A stretch of DNA of 40,356 nucleotides from Magnetococcales bacterium. Its GTDB lineage: Bacteria; Pseudomonadota; Magnetococcia; Magnetococcales; UBA8363. Of this stretch, positions 9,553 through 18,121 are shown piece after piece. The stretch's first letter is position 1; each line of letters begins with the position of its first letter. Made by a program: the position numbers and the translations under genes. Below the pieces are notes generated by a model. The model was given only the letters and a program-made list of their open reading frames with translations. It made no database searches and had not been told where the DNA came from. The stretch is taken from contig PEAK01000041.1 of assembly GCA_002753515.1 (NCBI GenBank), forward strand, positions 1 through 40,356. The letters run 5' to 3'.

Positions 9553-10302
9553 TCACCAAGTGCGTGGTACAAACTTTCCGTCGTTGGCCAGCTTGACGCT
9601 GTCGCCAGACTGGACGATGACGAACAGCCCCTCGTTCATGGCGAATTGATCGACATCTCTATCAATCACGATGCCGGCCACAGCACCCATCACCCGGGCG
9701 TCAGCATAGCGTGGCATAAACTCTTTCAGTTCTCCCAGGCGTTGGATGAAATCCCGCACATCCTCCCCACGCAAACGACTCTTGACCTCAATGGGAATAA
9801 CCACATCGCCGTCGACCGCCAATAAATCAACTTCCAGGTGACGATTGCCGGGTAAATTCGCCTTTATACGTGGATGAACTTCGCGCACCGTTATGCCGCG
9901 AGCGGCAAACAGGGCCTCGCAAGCGGGAGCCACGATTCCCTCGACAAATTCACCCCACCGGCTACCCAGGTTGCCGACCTGTTGGCTGACTTCCTTGACC
10001 TTGCGGTCGGTGTCCCGCATTTGAGCGGAGACTTCTTTAATCAGTTGTCCAGTCTCTTTGATCTCACGGTCGGTATCCTGGAATTTGCGGTCGGTATCCT
10101 GGAATTTGCGGTCGGTATCCCGCATTTGAGCGGAAATCTCCTTAATCTGTTGGTCTGTTTCCTGGAATTTGCGGTCGAGTTCCGCCCACCGCTCACGGTC
10201 TTCCCGGACCATTTCCTGAAACTTACGGTCAGTCTCCTTAAATTTACGGTCAGTTTCCTGAAACATTCTCCATACATCATCAAAGGTTACGGACTGCGAC
10301 AT
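9553..10302 (-). CDS. DUF3782-like coiled-coil protein with PD-(D/E)XK nuclease fold
   Basis: The 249-residue product has two parts. Residues about 10-110 are a repetitive heptad coiled coil (DRKFQET-type units). Residues about 115-249 form a nuclease-like domain with EVDLLAVDGDVVIPIEVKS, i.e. the E...D...(I)EVK signature of PD-(D/E)XK enzymes. This is the layout of DUF3782 proteins, common and multi-copy in some proteobacteria and cyanobacteria, with no defined function. The start has a fine ribosome-binding site (CAGGAGACACTGTT). It is divergent from the cyclase gene, with 189 bases between. The coiled-coil coding DNA is itself a 21-bp repeat and is likely length-variable. Confidence 0.8.
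   Translation of the reverse strand: MSQSVTFDDVWRMFQETDRKFKETDRKFQEMVREDRERWAELDRKFQETDQQIKEISAQMRDTDRKFQDTDRKFQDTDREIKETGQLIKEVSAQMRDTDRKVKEVSQQVGNLGSRWGEFVEGIVAPACEALFAARGITVREVHPRIKANLPGNRHLEVDLLAVDGDVVIPIEVKSRLRGEDVRDFIQRLGELKEFMPRYADARVMGAVAGIVIDRDVDQFAMNEGLFVIVQSGDSVKLANDGKFVPRTW
10010..10280 (-). repeat. 21-bp tandem repeat coding for heptads
   Basis: Repeats of a 21-base unit (for example GGAATTTGCGGTCGGTATCC at 10079 and again 21 bases later) encode the seven-residue coiled-coil period DRKFQDT. A longer duplication is visible at the protein level: KEISAQMRDTDRKF and KEVSAQMRDTDRKV occur about 40 residues apart. Slippage at such repeats can change coiled-coil length without breaking the frame. 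Confidence 0.75.
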
Positions 10303-10491
10303 AACAGTGTCTCCTGTTTACAACGTTATTGGCTGAAAGATACCCGGTTTGTTCGGCATAGGGAACTCCTTTTCAATTTATGCATCGGTGAAACCATCGG
10401 CACTGGGCTCCGACGCGTTTCCAACGGGGTATCCCTTCGGCATCGTTGCACCAGAAACATCACCGTGTTATAAGTCCAATTCGGTACGAAA

Positions 10492-13365
10492 ATGTCAAAA
10501 CGATGTTTTCGTACAGCTGATACCACAGGGACAAAAAACAAGACCCACATGGCATTTATCCCCCATCAATCCACGCTGGCCCACCAAGCTTCCCGTCGCG
10601 TCATCGCATCCATCGCGGTGGTCTCACTGATCGTGGGACTGGCTGCATGGTGGATGCAACAAATGGCTTACTTGAAAATGGCCACGTTCGAGGCCACCCT
10701 GCTCAGTGAGGATTATCAGAAACGCATCCATTCCGAAGAACAGTTGTGGAATTATGAATTCAGCCTTTTGGAACACGAATTCGACCATTTCCAGTTTCCT
10801 GATCCCAGGAATTTGGATAACCTGAAAAAACTTTTTTCAGGACATCTCGCCAGCAAGGTACCCTTGTACGTCGTCATTCTCGATGCCAAGGGAAAAATGA
10901 TCCTGTTTGATCGTCCTTTGCCATTCCCCCTCAGCGACCATTTCTTCCCGGAAGAGGAGTCGGGATGGTTCCATGCCGCGACTGCCAACCTGCTGGTGCA
11001 TTACCAAAGCAAAAAAATCCCCCTTCCCGATCAAACGGGTGGTTACCTGCTCGTCATGATCCCCGTTGACAACGCACTCCTTAAACACTTGACCTTTGGT
11101 AACACAACACTCTCCCTGCTGTGGCACGGGAAGTCGGTGGTCCAATCGGAAAACGAAGAACACATATCCATCGGGGAAAATCCCTGCGGCATTCACCATC
11201 ATGGCAGTATTCTCGACTTGCGCGAATGCATCCCCTGGGGCGGTGATGCCTCGAAAAATCCGATTCTGGTTGTCCACAAACGCATTCACCCCCTGATCTC
11301 CTTGGAAGCTTTGATCGTTTCCATGGTTGGCATCTTCCTGGCCATCACCTTGACCATCCATATACTCCTGGGGTCCTGGGTATGGAAAATGGCCCGGAGA
11401 ATCGTGGTGCTGCGGGAGTTTTGTCACGATTATTCCCAGATCACCCGCTTGACCCCTTTCATGTTGCAAGACTTGGAGGCGGCCAAACACCCCCCGGGTG
11501 ATGAAATTTCCACCGTCGCCGATTCCCTGGCCCTGTTGGCTCATGGGGTGGAACAGCGTGTCGCCGAACAGGAAGCCAAGGAAAAACAACTGGTTGAAAG
11601 TGAAAACCGCTTGCGGGAAATCACTTCGACCATCGCCGATGGTGTGATGGTCCTGGACCATCAAGGGCTCGTCACCTTTCTCAACCCCCAGGGTGAAGAA
11701 CTTTTGGGATGGTCCGAAAAAGAACTCCTCGGCAAAAACAGCCATGAATGGGTTCATCACCATCGCCCCGATGGCTCCGTCATGCCTGAAGAAACCTGTG
11801 CCATTCACCAAACCGTCTGTTCCGGCGTTCCCGCCCGCATTTACGAAGACCATTTCATCCGTCGTGATGGTTCCTTTTTGCCCGTCGCCCTGGCATCCGC
11901 CCCCTTATTGCGCAATGGCCAACCCGCGGGAGCCGTCATAACCTTCCAGGACATGACCGAACATATGGCGCTGGAACAAGAGGTTTGGGAAAGCCAAAAC
12001 CGCTTTCGCACCCTTCTCCATTCCATAAGTGATGCCATTCTACTGTTCAATGAACAAGGTGATATCATCCTCCTCAATCATAGTGGAACCCGTATGTTCG
12101 GCTTTGAAGAGCTTGGATTCCTGGATCGCCCCGCGATTTCCCTTTTTTCCCGCAACCGTCGCGCCATCCAGTGGGATTCCATCCTCGGACAACTGGCAAC
12201 GGATGGTATCCCCCTCACCTTGGAAACCGTTGCACGACGTTTGGACGGCGAGGAGTTTCCCGTTGAGGTTTCCCTCGCCTCCTGGACCCGGAAAGGGAAA
12301 CGATACTTTTCCGCTGTCATACGTGATATCTCTGAGCGGAAACTTCTCGAACAGAGAGATCTCCAGGCCTACATCAGAAGGATCGCCATCAGCGCCCTGC
12401 TGGAAGTCGCTTTGGAGCCCCTGACCCTCAAACGTAAGCTGGAAGTGGCCATGGATATCATCCATACCATTCCCAAAATGGCGCTTCAAGCCAAAGGTTC
12501 CATCATGCTGCTCACCGAAGATGGCGACCTGGAATTGATCGTCGAACGCCATTTGAGCGCACCTCTGTTGGAGAAATGCAAACGCGTTCCTTTGGGTTAT
12601 TGCCTTTGTGGCCGGGCGGCCCAGTCCAAAGAGCTGCTCTTTGTCGACTCCGTGGATGCACGCCACGATATCATCTTTGATGGGATCCAACCACATGGCC
12701 ATTATTGCGTCCCCATATTGTCCCACGGGCAACTGCTTGGCGTTCTCAATCTTTATGTGGCCGCGGGCCAGGCTCAGGATCCCGAAGAAAGTGCCTTCCT
12801 CACCACCGTGGCCAACACACTCGCCGGATTGATCGAACGCGGACGCGTTGAAGAAAAAATTCGTCATATGGCCAATCATGATGCCCTGACCGGTCTGCCC
12901 AACCGGGCGTTGTTTCACGAACACCTGGATCAGGAATTGCGCCGCGCCCAACGTGGCAAACGGTCGCTGGTCATCGCCTTCATGGATCTGGACCGCTTCA
13001 AGCAGGTCAACGATACCCTGGGCCATGAAGCCGGCGACATCCTCCTCAAACAGGTGACCCAGCGGCTACGCCAGTGTCTCAGGGATTCCGACACCCTGGC
13101 CCGTCTGGGTGGCGATGAGTTCACCCTCATCCTTCCGGAAATCGACAATCCCCCTGATGCCGGTACCGTGGCGGAAAAAATTATCGCCGCCCTTCAAAAA
13201 CCATTCCTTATCTTTGGCCAACCATGCGAAATTGGGGTCAGCATAGGGATGAGTTGTTATCCCGAACAGGGTACCCGGGCGGAAGAATTGCTGCAAAAAG
13301 CGGATCAAGCGATGTATGCCGTCAAAAATTCCGGTCGCAACGCCTTTCAATTCTTTCGCGATTAA
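10492..13365 (+). CDS. Membrane-bound diguanylate cyclase (PAS-PAS-GAF-GGDEF)
   Basis: The 957-residue protein has an N-terminal membrane segment (about 35-55), an extracytoplasmic sensor region (about 60-270) and a second membrane segment (about 272-298). A linker, PAS domains at about 370-490 and 505-620, a GAF domain at about 640-785 and a GGDEF domain at about 795-955 follow. The active-site motif GGDEF (873-877) is intact. An inhibitory I-site RDSD (864-867) lies exactly five residues upstream, so an active, product-inhibited c-di-GMP synthase is predicted. No EAL domain is present. The start is uncertain: ATG at 10549 is a good alternative, as both have weak ribosome-binding sites. The TAA stop is formed by the first three bases of a family A repeat. 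Confidence 0.9.
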   Translation: MSKRCFRTADTTGTKNKTHMAFIPHQSTLAHQASRRVIASIAVVSLIVGLAAWWMQQMAYLKMATFEATLLSEDYQKRIHSEEQLWNYEFSLLEHEFDHFQFPDPRNLDNLKKLFSGHLASKVPLYVVILDAKGKMILFDRPLPFPLSDHFFPEEESGWFHAATANLLVHYQSKKIPLPDQTGGYLLVMIPVDNALLKHLTFGNTTLSLLWHGKSVVQSENEEHISIGENPCGIHHHGSILDLRECIPWGGDASKNPILVVHKRIHPLISLEALIVSMVGIFLAITLTIHILLGSWVWKMARRIVVLREFCHDYSQITRLTPFMLQDLEAAKHPPGDEISTVADSLALLAHGVEQRVAEQEAKEKQLVESENRLREITSTIADGVMVLDHQGLVTFLNPQGEELLGWSEKELLGKNSHEWVHHHRPDGSVMPEETCAIHQTVCSGVPARIYEDHFIRRDGSFLPVALASAPLLRNGQPAGAVITFQDMTEHMALEQEVWESQNRFRTLLHSISDAILLFNEQGDIILLNHSGTRMFGFEELGFLDRPAISLFSRNRRAIQWDSILGQLATDGIPLTLETVARRLDGEEFPVEVSLASWTRKGKRYFSAVIRDISERKLLEQRDLQAYIRRIAISALLEVALEPLTLKRKLEVAMDIIHTIPKMALQAKGSIMLLTEDGDLELIVERHLSAPLLEKCKRVPLGYCLCGRAAQSKELLFVDSVDARHDIIFDGIQPHGHYCVPILSHGQLLGVLNLYVAAGQAQDPEESAFLTTVANTLAGLIERGRVEEKIRHMANHDALTGLPNRALFHEHLDQELRRAQRGKRSLVIAFMDLDRFKQVNDTLGHEAGDILLKQVTQRLRQCLRDSDTLARLGGDEFTLILPEIDNPPDAGTVAEKIIAALQKPFLIFGQPCEIGVSIGMSCYPEQGTRAEELLQKADQAMYAVKNSGRNAFQFFRD

Positions 13366-13511
13366 ACCGCAGCCAACGCGGGATACGTAGTTTTCCGGCG
13401 TCATTCCCGCGAAAGCGGGAATCCAGAAAGTCAGGGAAAGTAGGAAGGTTCTCTGGATCCCCGCTTTCGCGGGGATGACAATAACTGCACATTCCAGATA
13501 GCTACGGTTTA
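13363..13511. repeat. Family A MITE-like element, copy 2
   Basis: The 149-bp copy has ends TAAACCGCAGCCA and TAGCTACGGTTTA and the same two inner hairpins as copy 1. Its first three bases are the stop codon of the diguanylate cyclase gene, and it ends 54 bases before parE. The hairpins may act as a transcript end or boundary between the two genes. Confidence 0.8.
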
Positions 13512-13565
13512 GATCGCCACCGGCATCCCCCTAGTCAACCCGAAAGACCACCTGATGAGACGATC

Positions 13566-15485
13566 ATGACCTACAATGCTTCCCATATCGAAGTCCTCGA
13601 AGGATTGGAAGGGGTACGCCGGCGTCCGGGCATGTATGTCGGTGGTACCGACCTGAAAGCCTTGCATCACCTGGTCGCGGAAATTCTTGACAATGCCACC
13701 GACGAAGTCGTGGCAGGCCATGCCAACCGCATCGAAGTCATCCTGGGCCTGGAGGGATCCGTCTCCGTCTGGGACAACGGACGGGGTATCCCCGTTGATT
13801 CCCACCCGCGCTACCCCGAAAAATCGGCCTTGGAAATCATCCTGACCAAACTCCATGCCGGGGGAAAATTCCACAACCAGGCCTACACCACCTCGGGTGG
13901 TTTGAATGGCGTCGGCATCTCGGTCGTCAATGCCTTGTCGAGCAAAACCGAAATCGTGGTGGAACGCGACGGCTTTTGCTGGCGGCAATCCTTTTCCAAA
14001 GGGATACCCACGACCGCCTTGATCCGGGAAGAGCCAACCAAAAAACGGGGCACCCGCGTCACTTTTCTCCCCGATCGGGAAATCTTTCCCGATGTCACGT
14101 TCGATATGGAACGCATTCTCGACATGTGTCGCGCCAAGGCCTATTTGAATCGGGGGGTCCGCATCCATCTGACGGTTGCGGCCACCGGGGAGAACCATCA
14201 ATTTCATTATCCCGGGGGGGTCAAGGATTATCTCGATCAATGGCTGGCCGACAAACAGTTCGTTATCGACAAACGTTTCTCCGGATTCGTCGAGCAGCAG
14301 GCGGATGCCACCAATCCCTTGCGCCTCGAATGGGCCATGGCGTGGACCCATGAGGAAAAAGGAAAGTTACTCTCTTATTGCAATACCATTCCCACTCTGG
14401 AAGGGGGAACCCACGAAACAGGGGTGCGGGCAGCCCTGTTGAAAGGCATTCGCGACTATGCCGAAGCCCGCAATCTTTTGCCCAAAGGGATCACCATCAT
14501 CGCTGAAGATGTCCTGGATGGTTTGTGGGCCATCGTCTCCCTGTTCATCCACGAACCGGAATTCGCCGGCCAAACCAAGGAACGTCTGGCGTCGGTCTGG
14601 GTGGCACGGCAGGTGGAGGGTGCTTTCAAGGATCATCTGGACCATTGGCTGCACGGCGATGTGGAACAGGCGACCCGTCTGGTATCCGCCATTGTCGACA
14701 AAGCCCAGGAGCGGCAAAACCGCCGCAAGGATTCCAACCTGGTCAAACGCAAAACCGCCACCACCCGGCTGACACTGCCCGGAAAATTGACCGACTGCTC
14801 CTCCCCCGACACCAGCCAAGCGGAATTGTTCATCGTCGAAGGCGATTCGGCGGGTGGTTCGGCCAAGCAGGCGCGCAATCGCCACAACCAGGCCATCCTG
14901 CCGTTGCGCGGTAAAATTCTCAATGTCGAGCAGGCCAACCTGGAAAAATTTGAAAAAAACACCGAAATCCAAAGCCTAGTGACCGCCATCGGCACCGGCT
15001 GCGGGAATCATTTCAACCTCAGTGCCCTGCGCTACGGGCGCATCGTCATCATGACCGACGCCGATGTGGATGGGGCGCACATCGCCAGTTTGTTGTTAAC
15101 CTTTTTCTTTCGTTTCATGGCACCGTTGATTCAGAACGGTCATTTGTACCTTGCCCAACCCCCTCTTTATCGCCTGACCTGTGGCGCGGAAAGCTGGTAT
15201 GCGCTGGATGATGCCGAAAAAGAATCCATGGTGACCAAGATTCAGAAAAAAAAGCCCAAAGCCAAAATCGACCTTTCCCGCTTCAAAGGATTGGGTGAAA
15301 TGGATCCCAAACAATTGCGGGAAACAACCATGGACCCCGCGTCCCGACGCTTGTTACGGGTATTGGTGGATGACTCCGACCTGACCCACGACACCTTCAA
15401 CCGCCTGATGGGAAAAAAACCCCTGGAGCGTTTTTTGTTCATCCAGGAAAAAGCCCCGTTCGCCGAAGCCTGCCTGGATATCTGA
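13566..15485 (+). CDS. parE: DNA topoisomerase IV subunit B
   Basis: The 639-residue product is a full-length type IIA topoisomerase ATPase subunit (E. coli ParE is about 630). Visible elements are the N-terminal YNASHIEVLEGLEGVRRRPG, the GHKL ATP site (EILDNATDEV, DNGRGIP, GGLNGVGISVVNAL), EGDSAGGSAKQARNR (from Glu425) and the Toprim metal motif TDADVDGAH (Asp498, Asp500, Asp502). AKQARNR after the EGDSAGG motif and QAILPLRGKILNVE fit ParE rather than GyrB. It works with ParC to decatenate replicated chromosomes. parC is not in the window, so the two subunits are unlinked here. The ATG at 13566 directly precedes the conserved N-terminus. Confidence 0.95.
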   Translation: MTYNASHIEVLEGLEGVRRRPGMYVGGTDLKALHHLVAEILDNATDEVVAGHANRIEVILGLEGSVSVWDNGRGIPVDSHPRYPEKSALEIILTKLHAGGKFHNQAYTTSGGLNGVGISVVNALSSKTEIVVERDGFCWRQSFSKGIPTTALIREEPTKKRGTRVTFLPDREIFPDVTFDMERILDMCRAKAYLNRGVRIHLTVAATGENHQFHYPGGVKDYLDQWLADKQFVIDKRFSGFVEQQADATNPLRLEWAMAWTHEEKGKLLSYCNTIPTLEGGTHETGVRAALLKGIRDYAEARNLLPKGITIIAEDVLDGLWAIVSLFIHEPEFAGQTKERLASVWVARQVEGAFKDHLDHWLHGDVEQATRLVSAIVDKAQERQNRRKDSNLVKRKTATTRLTLPGKLTDCSSPDTSQAELFIVEGDSAGGSAKQARNRHNQAILPLRGKILNVEQANLEKFEKNTEIQSLVTAIGTGCGNHFNLSALRYGRIVIMTDADVDGAHIASLLLTFFFRFMAPLIQNGHLYLAQPPLYRLTCGAESWYALDDAEKESMVTKIQKKKPKAKIDLSRFKGLGEMDPKQLRETTMDPASRRLLRVLVDDSDLTHDTFNRLMGKKPLERFLFIQEKAPFAEACLDI

Positions 15486-15504
15486 ACCAAGCCTGTAAAA
15501 TGCT

Positions 15505-15522
15505 ACGCCATCACAATGGCGT
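15505..15522 (+). terminator. Weak stem-loop after parE
   Basis: The perfect 7-bp stem ACGCCAT/ATGGCGT has a four-base loop, 19 bases after the parE stop. The following bases are only moderately T-rich, so it is a candidate terminator, not a strong one. Confidence 0.4.
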
Positions 15523-15596
15523 TTCACTCTCCCACCATTCTCAATGCCATGTTGATTACTGTCACCCCGGCGGAGCTGAGGGATTATCCATTGTAT

Positions 15597-16108
15597 TTAC
15601 CCTGATTGAGATTTCCACAATCTCCAATTTAGCATGTTTATGGCCATCAAGGAAATAACTCTGGTGTCCCCAGACTTACGCTTCCCCATAACGAAGCGAC
15701 AATAGATAGTCTCCATCGGTACCGCGTGACCACCCCAGCGGACACGCATCGTTACGCGGTCGATGGCCATTTGCACATCGGGCAAACCCAGAAAAACCAA
15801 TTTTACACGATACCCCATAGCCTGCCATTGCGGTATGGAACGAGCGTACCCTAGCCACTCAAGGTGGTCTTGAAAGCAAGGCTTCTTCCTGCCACCACAT
15901 GTTCGGCTATGGTCTGGAGCATCAGGCGACCCGCCTTCACTGCAGACAACTCCGGGGCAAAGGGAGACAGACCAGCGGCGATCTGGTCCGCATTAACAAA
16001 ATTCGGACAGTGCGCTTCCATGGGCAAAGATTCGCGGGCGAAGGTAGTCTTGCCCGCACCATTAGGGCCAGCGATAATGACGATTCTTTTTCCAGAAAGC
16101 ATGGGCAT
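15597..16108 (-). pseudogene. Zeta-toxin-family kinase, frameshifted remnant
   Basis: Reading from 16108, the product starts [20 protein letters not shown], with a Walker A P-loop (GPNGAGKTT) and zeta-toxin hallmarks FARE and [11 protein letters not shown], and continues to FKTTLSG. An in-frame TAG follows at about 15855. A +1 shift then restores the expected continuation (YARSIPQWQAMGYRVKLVFL, then AIDRVTMRVRWGGHAVP and RFVMGKRK). The extreme C-terminus is not family-like, so the gene is both frameshifted and eroded. Intact homologues phosphorylate UDP-N-acetylglucosamine-type or related nucleotide substrates. This copy is unlikely to be active. No antitoxin is seen nearby. A sequencing error could mimic the single shift but not the eroded end. 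Confidence 0.75.
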
Positions 16109-16166
16109 TCCATCGAAAACCATTGCGCACGTATTGCAATGCACCGAGTAACACGACCCAATTCTA

Positions 16167-16275
16167 CCAGATTCCGCCTGCCATCAACATGTGGTATTTC
16201 CCCGGTGACGAAACGGGCTGCCAGCAGAACACACACCGCCTGGCAAACACCCTCCCATCCCGCCTGATCTTACAG
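16167..16275 (-). pseudogene. Copied 3' fragment of the nearby SDR gene
   Basis: About 109 bases align with 17378-17486, inside the C-terminal part of the SDR gene. A perfect run includes CCTGGCAAACACCCTCCCAT. The encoded peptide [20 protein letters not shown] corresponds to LVARFVTGEILHVDGGRHLV of the intact gene. It is a partial duplication left beside the decayed zeta-toxin gene, in the same orientation as the intact copy. The stretch 16276-16544 holds no recognisable gene. Confidence 0.75.
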
Positions 16276-16438
16276 ATCTGAACCGGAATCCATTGAATAA
16301 ACACCAGGACACCCCTACCGTCCGCTCCCCCAATGGCCCATTTTCAAGGGAATGGAACACCTCATTGGCGAAAATTGCCTGTATCAGCAGATAGTTGTGG
16401 TGATTGAGAGAGGATAAGCCATTTTTTCCTTGCGCCTT

Positions 16439-16483
16439 ATGCTGCATTGCAATATGCTGCACCGCAACATGCTGCAGCATCAC
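16439..16483. repeat. Three 15-bp imperfect tandem repeats
   Basis: Units ATGCTGCATTGCAAT, ATGCTGCACCGCAAC and ATGCTGCAGCATCAC follow one another directly, upstream of the small zinc-motif gene. Role unknown; it may be a slippage product or repeated binding sites. Confidence 0.6.
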
Positions 16484-16544
16484 ACAAATCTCGGTTTTTT
16501 TAATCTGCAAAGCGTATCAAGGCCAGAAAGAAGCGGATAAAGTC

Positions 16545-16850
16545 ATGAGAATAAACTATTCACACATACATCTGTGCAAAACGTGTCATGGCATGGGAAT
16601 GATCACGCCACCGACAGGAACCCGGGCCACTTTCTTCCCCTGTGAACGCTGCATGGGGCGTGGAACCATCGAAGAAAATGATATCGTATCCATGATCGTG
16701 GATGCCATCCGCCCCTATGTCATGCAAAGATGCCGTTGCCCGGAAACATACAAACACAGCGGTATGAAAGCGGACGATTGCGGAATCCATGATTTGGACA
16801 TCGCTGCCATGGCGCAAGCGGCCATTCAAGTGGCGGCACGCTATGATTGA
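16545..16850 (+). CDS. Small protein with paired DnaJ-type CxxCxGxG motifs
   Basis: The 101-residue product has two copies of the DnaJ zinc-finger half motif, CKTCHGMG (about 11-18) and CERCMGRG (about 33-40). Together they could bind one zinc ion. They are followed by a helical tail with further cysteines (CRCPE, DDCGIHD). No J domain is present, so it is not DnaJ itself. It resembles short zinc-finger-like domains used in protein-protein contacts. The start at 16545 has only a modest upstream purine stretch (AGAAAGAAG). Its stop overlaps the DUF423 gene by eight bases, suggesting translational coupling. Function unknown. Confidence 0.65.
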   Translation: MRINYSHIHLCKTCHGMGMITPPTGTRATFFPCERCMGRGTIEENDIVSMIVDAIRPYVMQRCRCPETYKHSGMKADDCGIHDLDIAAMAQAAIQVAARYD

Positions 16851-17277
16851 TCCTTCAGAGCTGTCAAAAGGAAAGTCATCCAGTTCTCAATGCATCTTTT
16901 TCGGCAGCATCCTCGCCGGTCTCGCCGTGGCATTGGGTGCCTTCGGTAAACATGTTTTATTGCCCATTCTTTCAAAGGCCGCCTTGGAAACCTGGCATAC
17001 CGGGGCATACTACCAACTGATACATGGGATGGGCATTATACTCGCAGGTCTGGTGGCGGAACGTGCGCCACACCCGCAACGTGCGATCAGGGCCGGCAGG
17101 ATGTTCCTGGTTGGTAGCATACTGTTTTCCGGCTCCCTTTGCGCCTTGGCCCTGACCGGAGCCGGCATTCTGGGAGTTCTGACACCGCTCGGCGGCTTAT
17201 GTTTTCTGGGCGGATGGATGCTGCTGGCCTGGTCGGTCAAGCCGGGGCACCCGTACCCCCCGCAACAGCATCCTTGA
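16843..17277 (+). CDS. DUF423 family membrane protein
   Basis: The 144-residue product has four hydrophobic segments (about residues 18-40, 50-68, 80-105 and 112-135) and the family pattern GSILAGLAVALGAFGKH, followed by ETWHTGAYYQLIHGMGIILAG. This matches DUF423 (YgdD-type) small inner-membrane proteins of about 120-130 residues, whose role is undefined. The usual GAFGAH reads GAFGKH here. The start overlaps the upstream zinc-motif gene by eight bases, so the two form a transcription unit. The next gene on the other strand ends 85 bases downstream (convergent). Confidence 0.88.
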   Translation: MIDPSELSKGKSSSSQCIFFGSILAGLAVALGAFGKHVLLPILSKAALETWHTGAYYQLIHGMGIILAGLVAERAPHPQRAIRAGRMFLVGSILFSGSLCALALTGAGILGVLTPLGGLCFLGGWMLLAWSVKPGHPYPPQQHP

Positions 17278-17362
17278 GAGGGGGTGACACCCGTGCCCGG
17301 CCTGGAGGGTGTTGCAATGTCATCGGACATGTACGTTTCGCGGATGCCCCATGGTACGCCAT

Positions 17363-18121
17363 TCAAACCAGATGCCGTCCGCCATCGACATGCAGGATTT
17401 CCCCGGTGACGAAGCGGGCCACCAGCAGATAGCGCACCGCCTGGCAAACACCCTCCCATCCCGCCTGATCTTTCAGGGGAGTACGTTCCAACATCCTTTG
17501 ATAGCCCGGATTCCCTCCTTCCGGGGGCAGCACCGCCCCGGGCAGGATAGCATTGACACGTATTGTCGGTGCCCAATCCCGTGCCAAAACCCGGGTTGCC
17601 ATGATCATTCCCGCCTTGGCGGCACCATAAGCGGCGTATCCCGTTAAAGGGCGCTCACCCCAGATATCCGCGATATGGATCACCTGCCCTGAAACCTGCG
17701 CTTGCCGCATGGCTTGCGCCACCTGCATGGAAAGCCACAAGGGACCTTGCAAAGTCACCTTGAAAAGGCTTTCCATGTGCCGCCACCCCTCCTCCCCATC
17801 CAGAACATGATCGGCCAGGAAAACCCCGGCATTGTTGATCAACAAGGTCACCGGCCCCCATTGTTGATGCACGTCAGACAAAATTGATGTAATGGCAAAC
17901 GGATGCTGTAAATCCAGTGGATAGCACCTGGCCGCACCTCCCGCCGCTATGACCTCAGCGACCCATTGAACCGCCTGCACACCGGATCGATGATAGGTGA
18001 TAGCCACTGCAAATCCCAAAGCGGATAAATCGCGAGCGATCACCGCCCCCAGGCGACTGCCGCCGCCGATCACCAGGGCGATCCCACCGGGTGTCATCGT
18101 CGAAAACGACACGATCGTCAT
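17363..18121 (-). CDS. Short-chain dehydrogenase/reductase, pteridine-reductase-like
   Basis: The 252-residue Rossmann oxidoreductase has a nucleotide-binding GGGSRLG (about residues 18-24), NNAG and the active-site YGAAK. At the place of the usual catalytic Ser (13 residues before the Tyr) the sequence reads IADIWGERPL with Asp. That pattern is shared by pteridine reductase/FolM-like SDRs, so reduction of dihydrobiopterin/dihydrofolate-type substrates is plausible but not proven. The ATG at 18121 overlaps the xerD stop (ATGA), so the two are translationally coupled. A second possible start is ATG at 18097. It is the last gene of a methyltransferase-xerD-SDR operon. A 109-bp piece of its 3' end is copied at 16167-16275. 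Confidence 0.75.
   Translation of the reverse strand: MTIVSFSTMTPGGIALVIGGGSRLGAVIARDLSALGFAVAITYHRSGVQAVQWVAEVIAAGGAARCYPLDLQHPFAITSILSDVHQQWGPVTLLINNAGVFLADHVLDGEEGWRHMESLFKVTLQGPLWLSMQVAQAMRQAQVSGQVIHIADIWGERPLTGYAAYGAAKAGMIMATRVLARDWAPTIRVNAILPGAVLPPEGGNPGYQRMLERTPLKDQAGWEGVCQAVRYLLVARFVTGEILHVDGGRHLV

Noticed and set aside
16184-16510. 108-codon minus-strand frame near the decayed patch
   Set aside because: Its end is an out-of-frame reading of the copied SDR fragment and its start covers the 15-bp repeats; no independent support.
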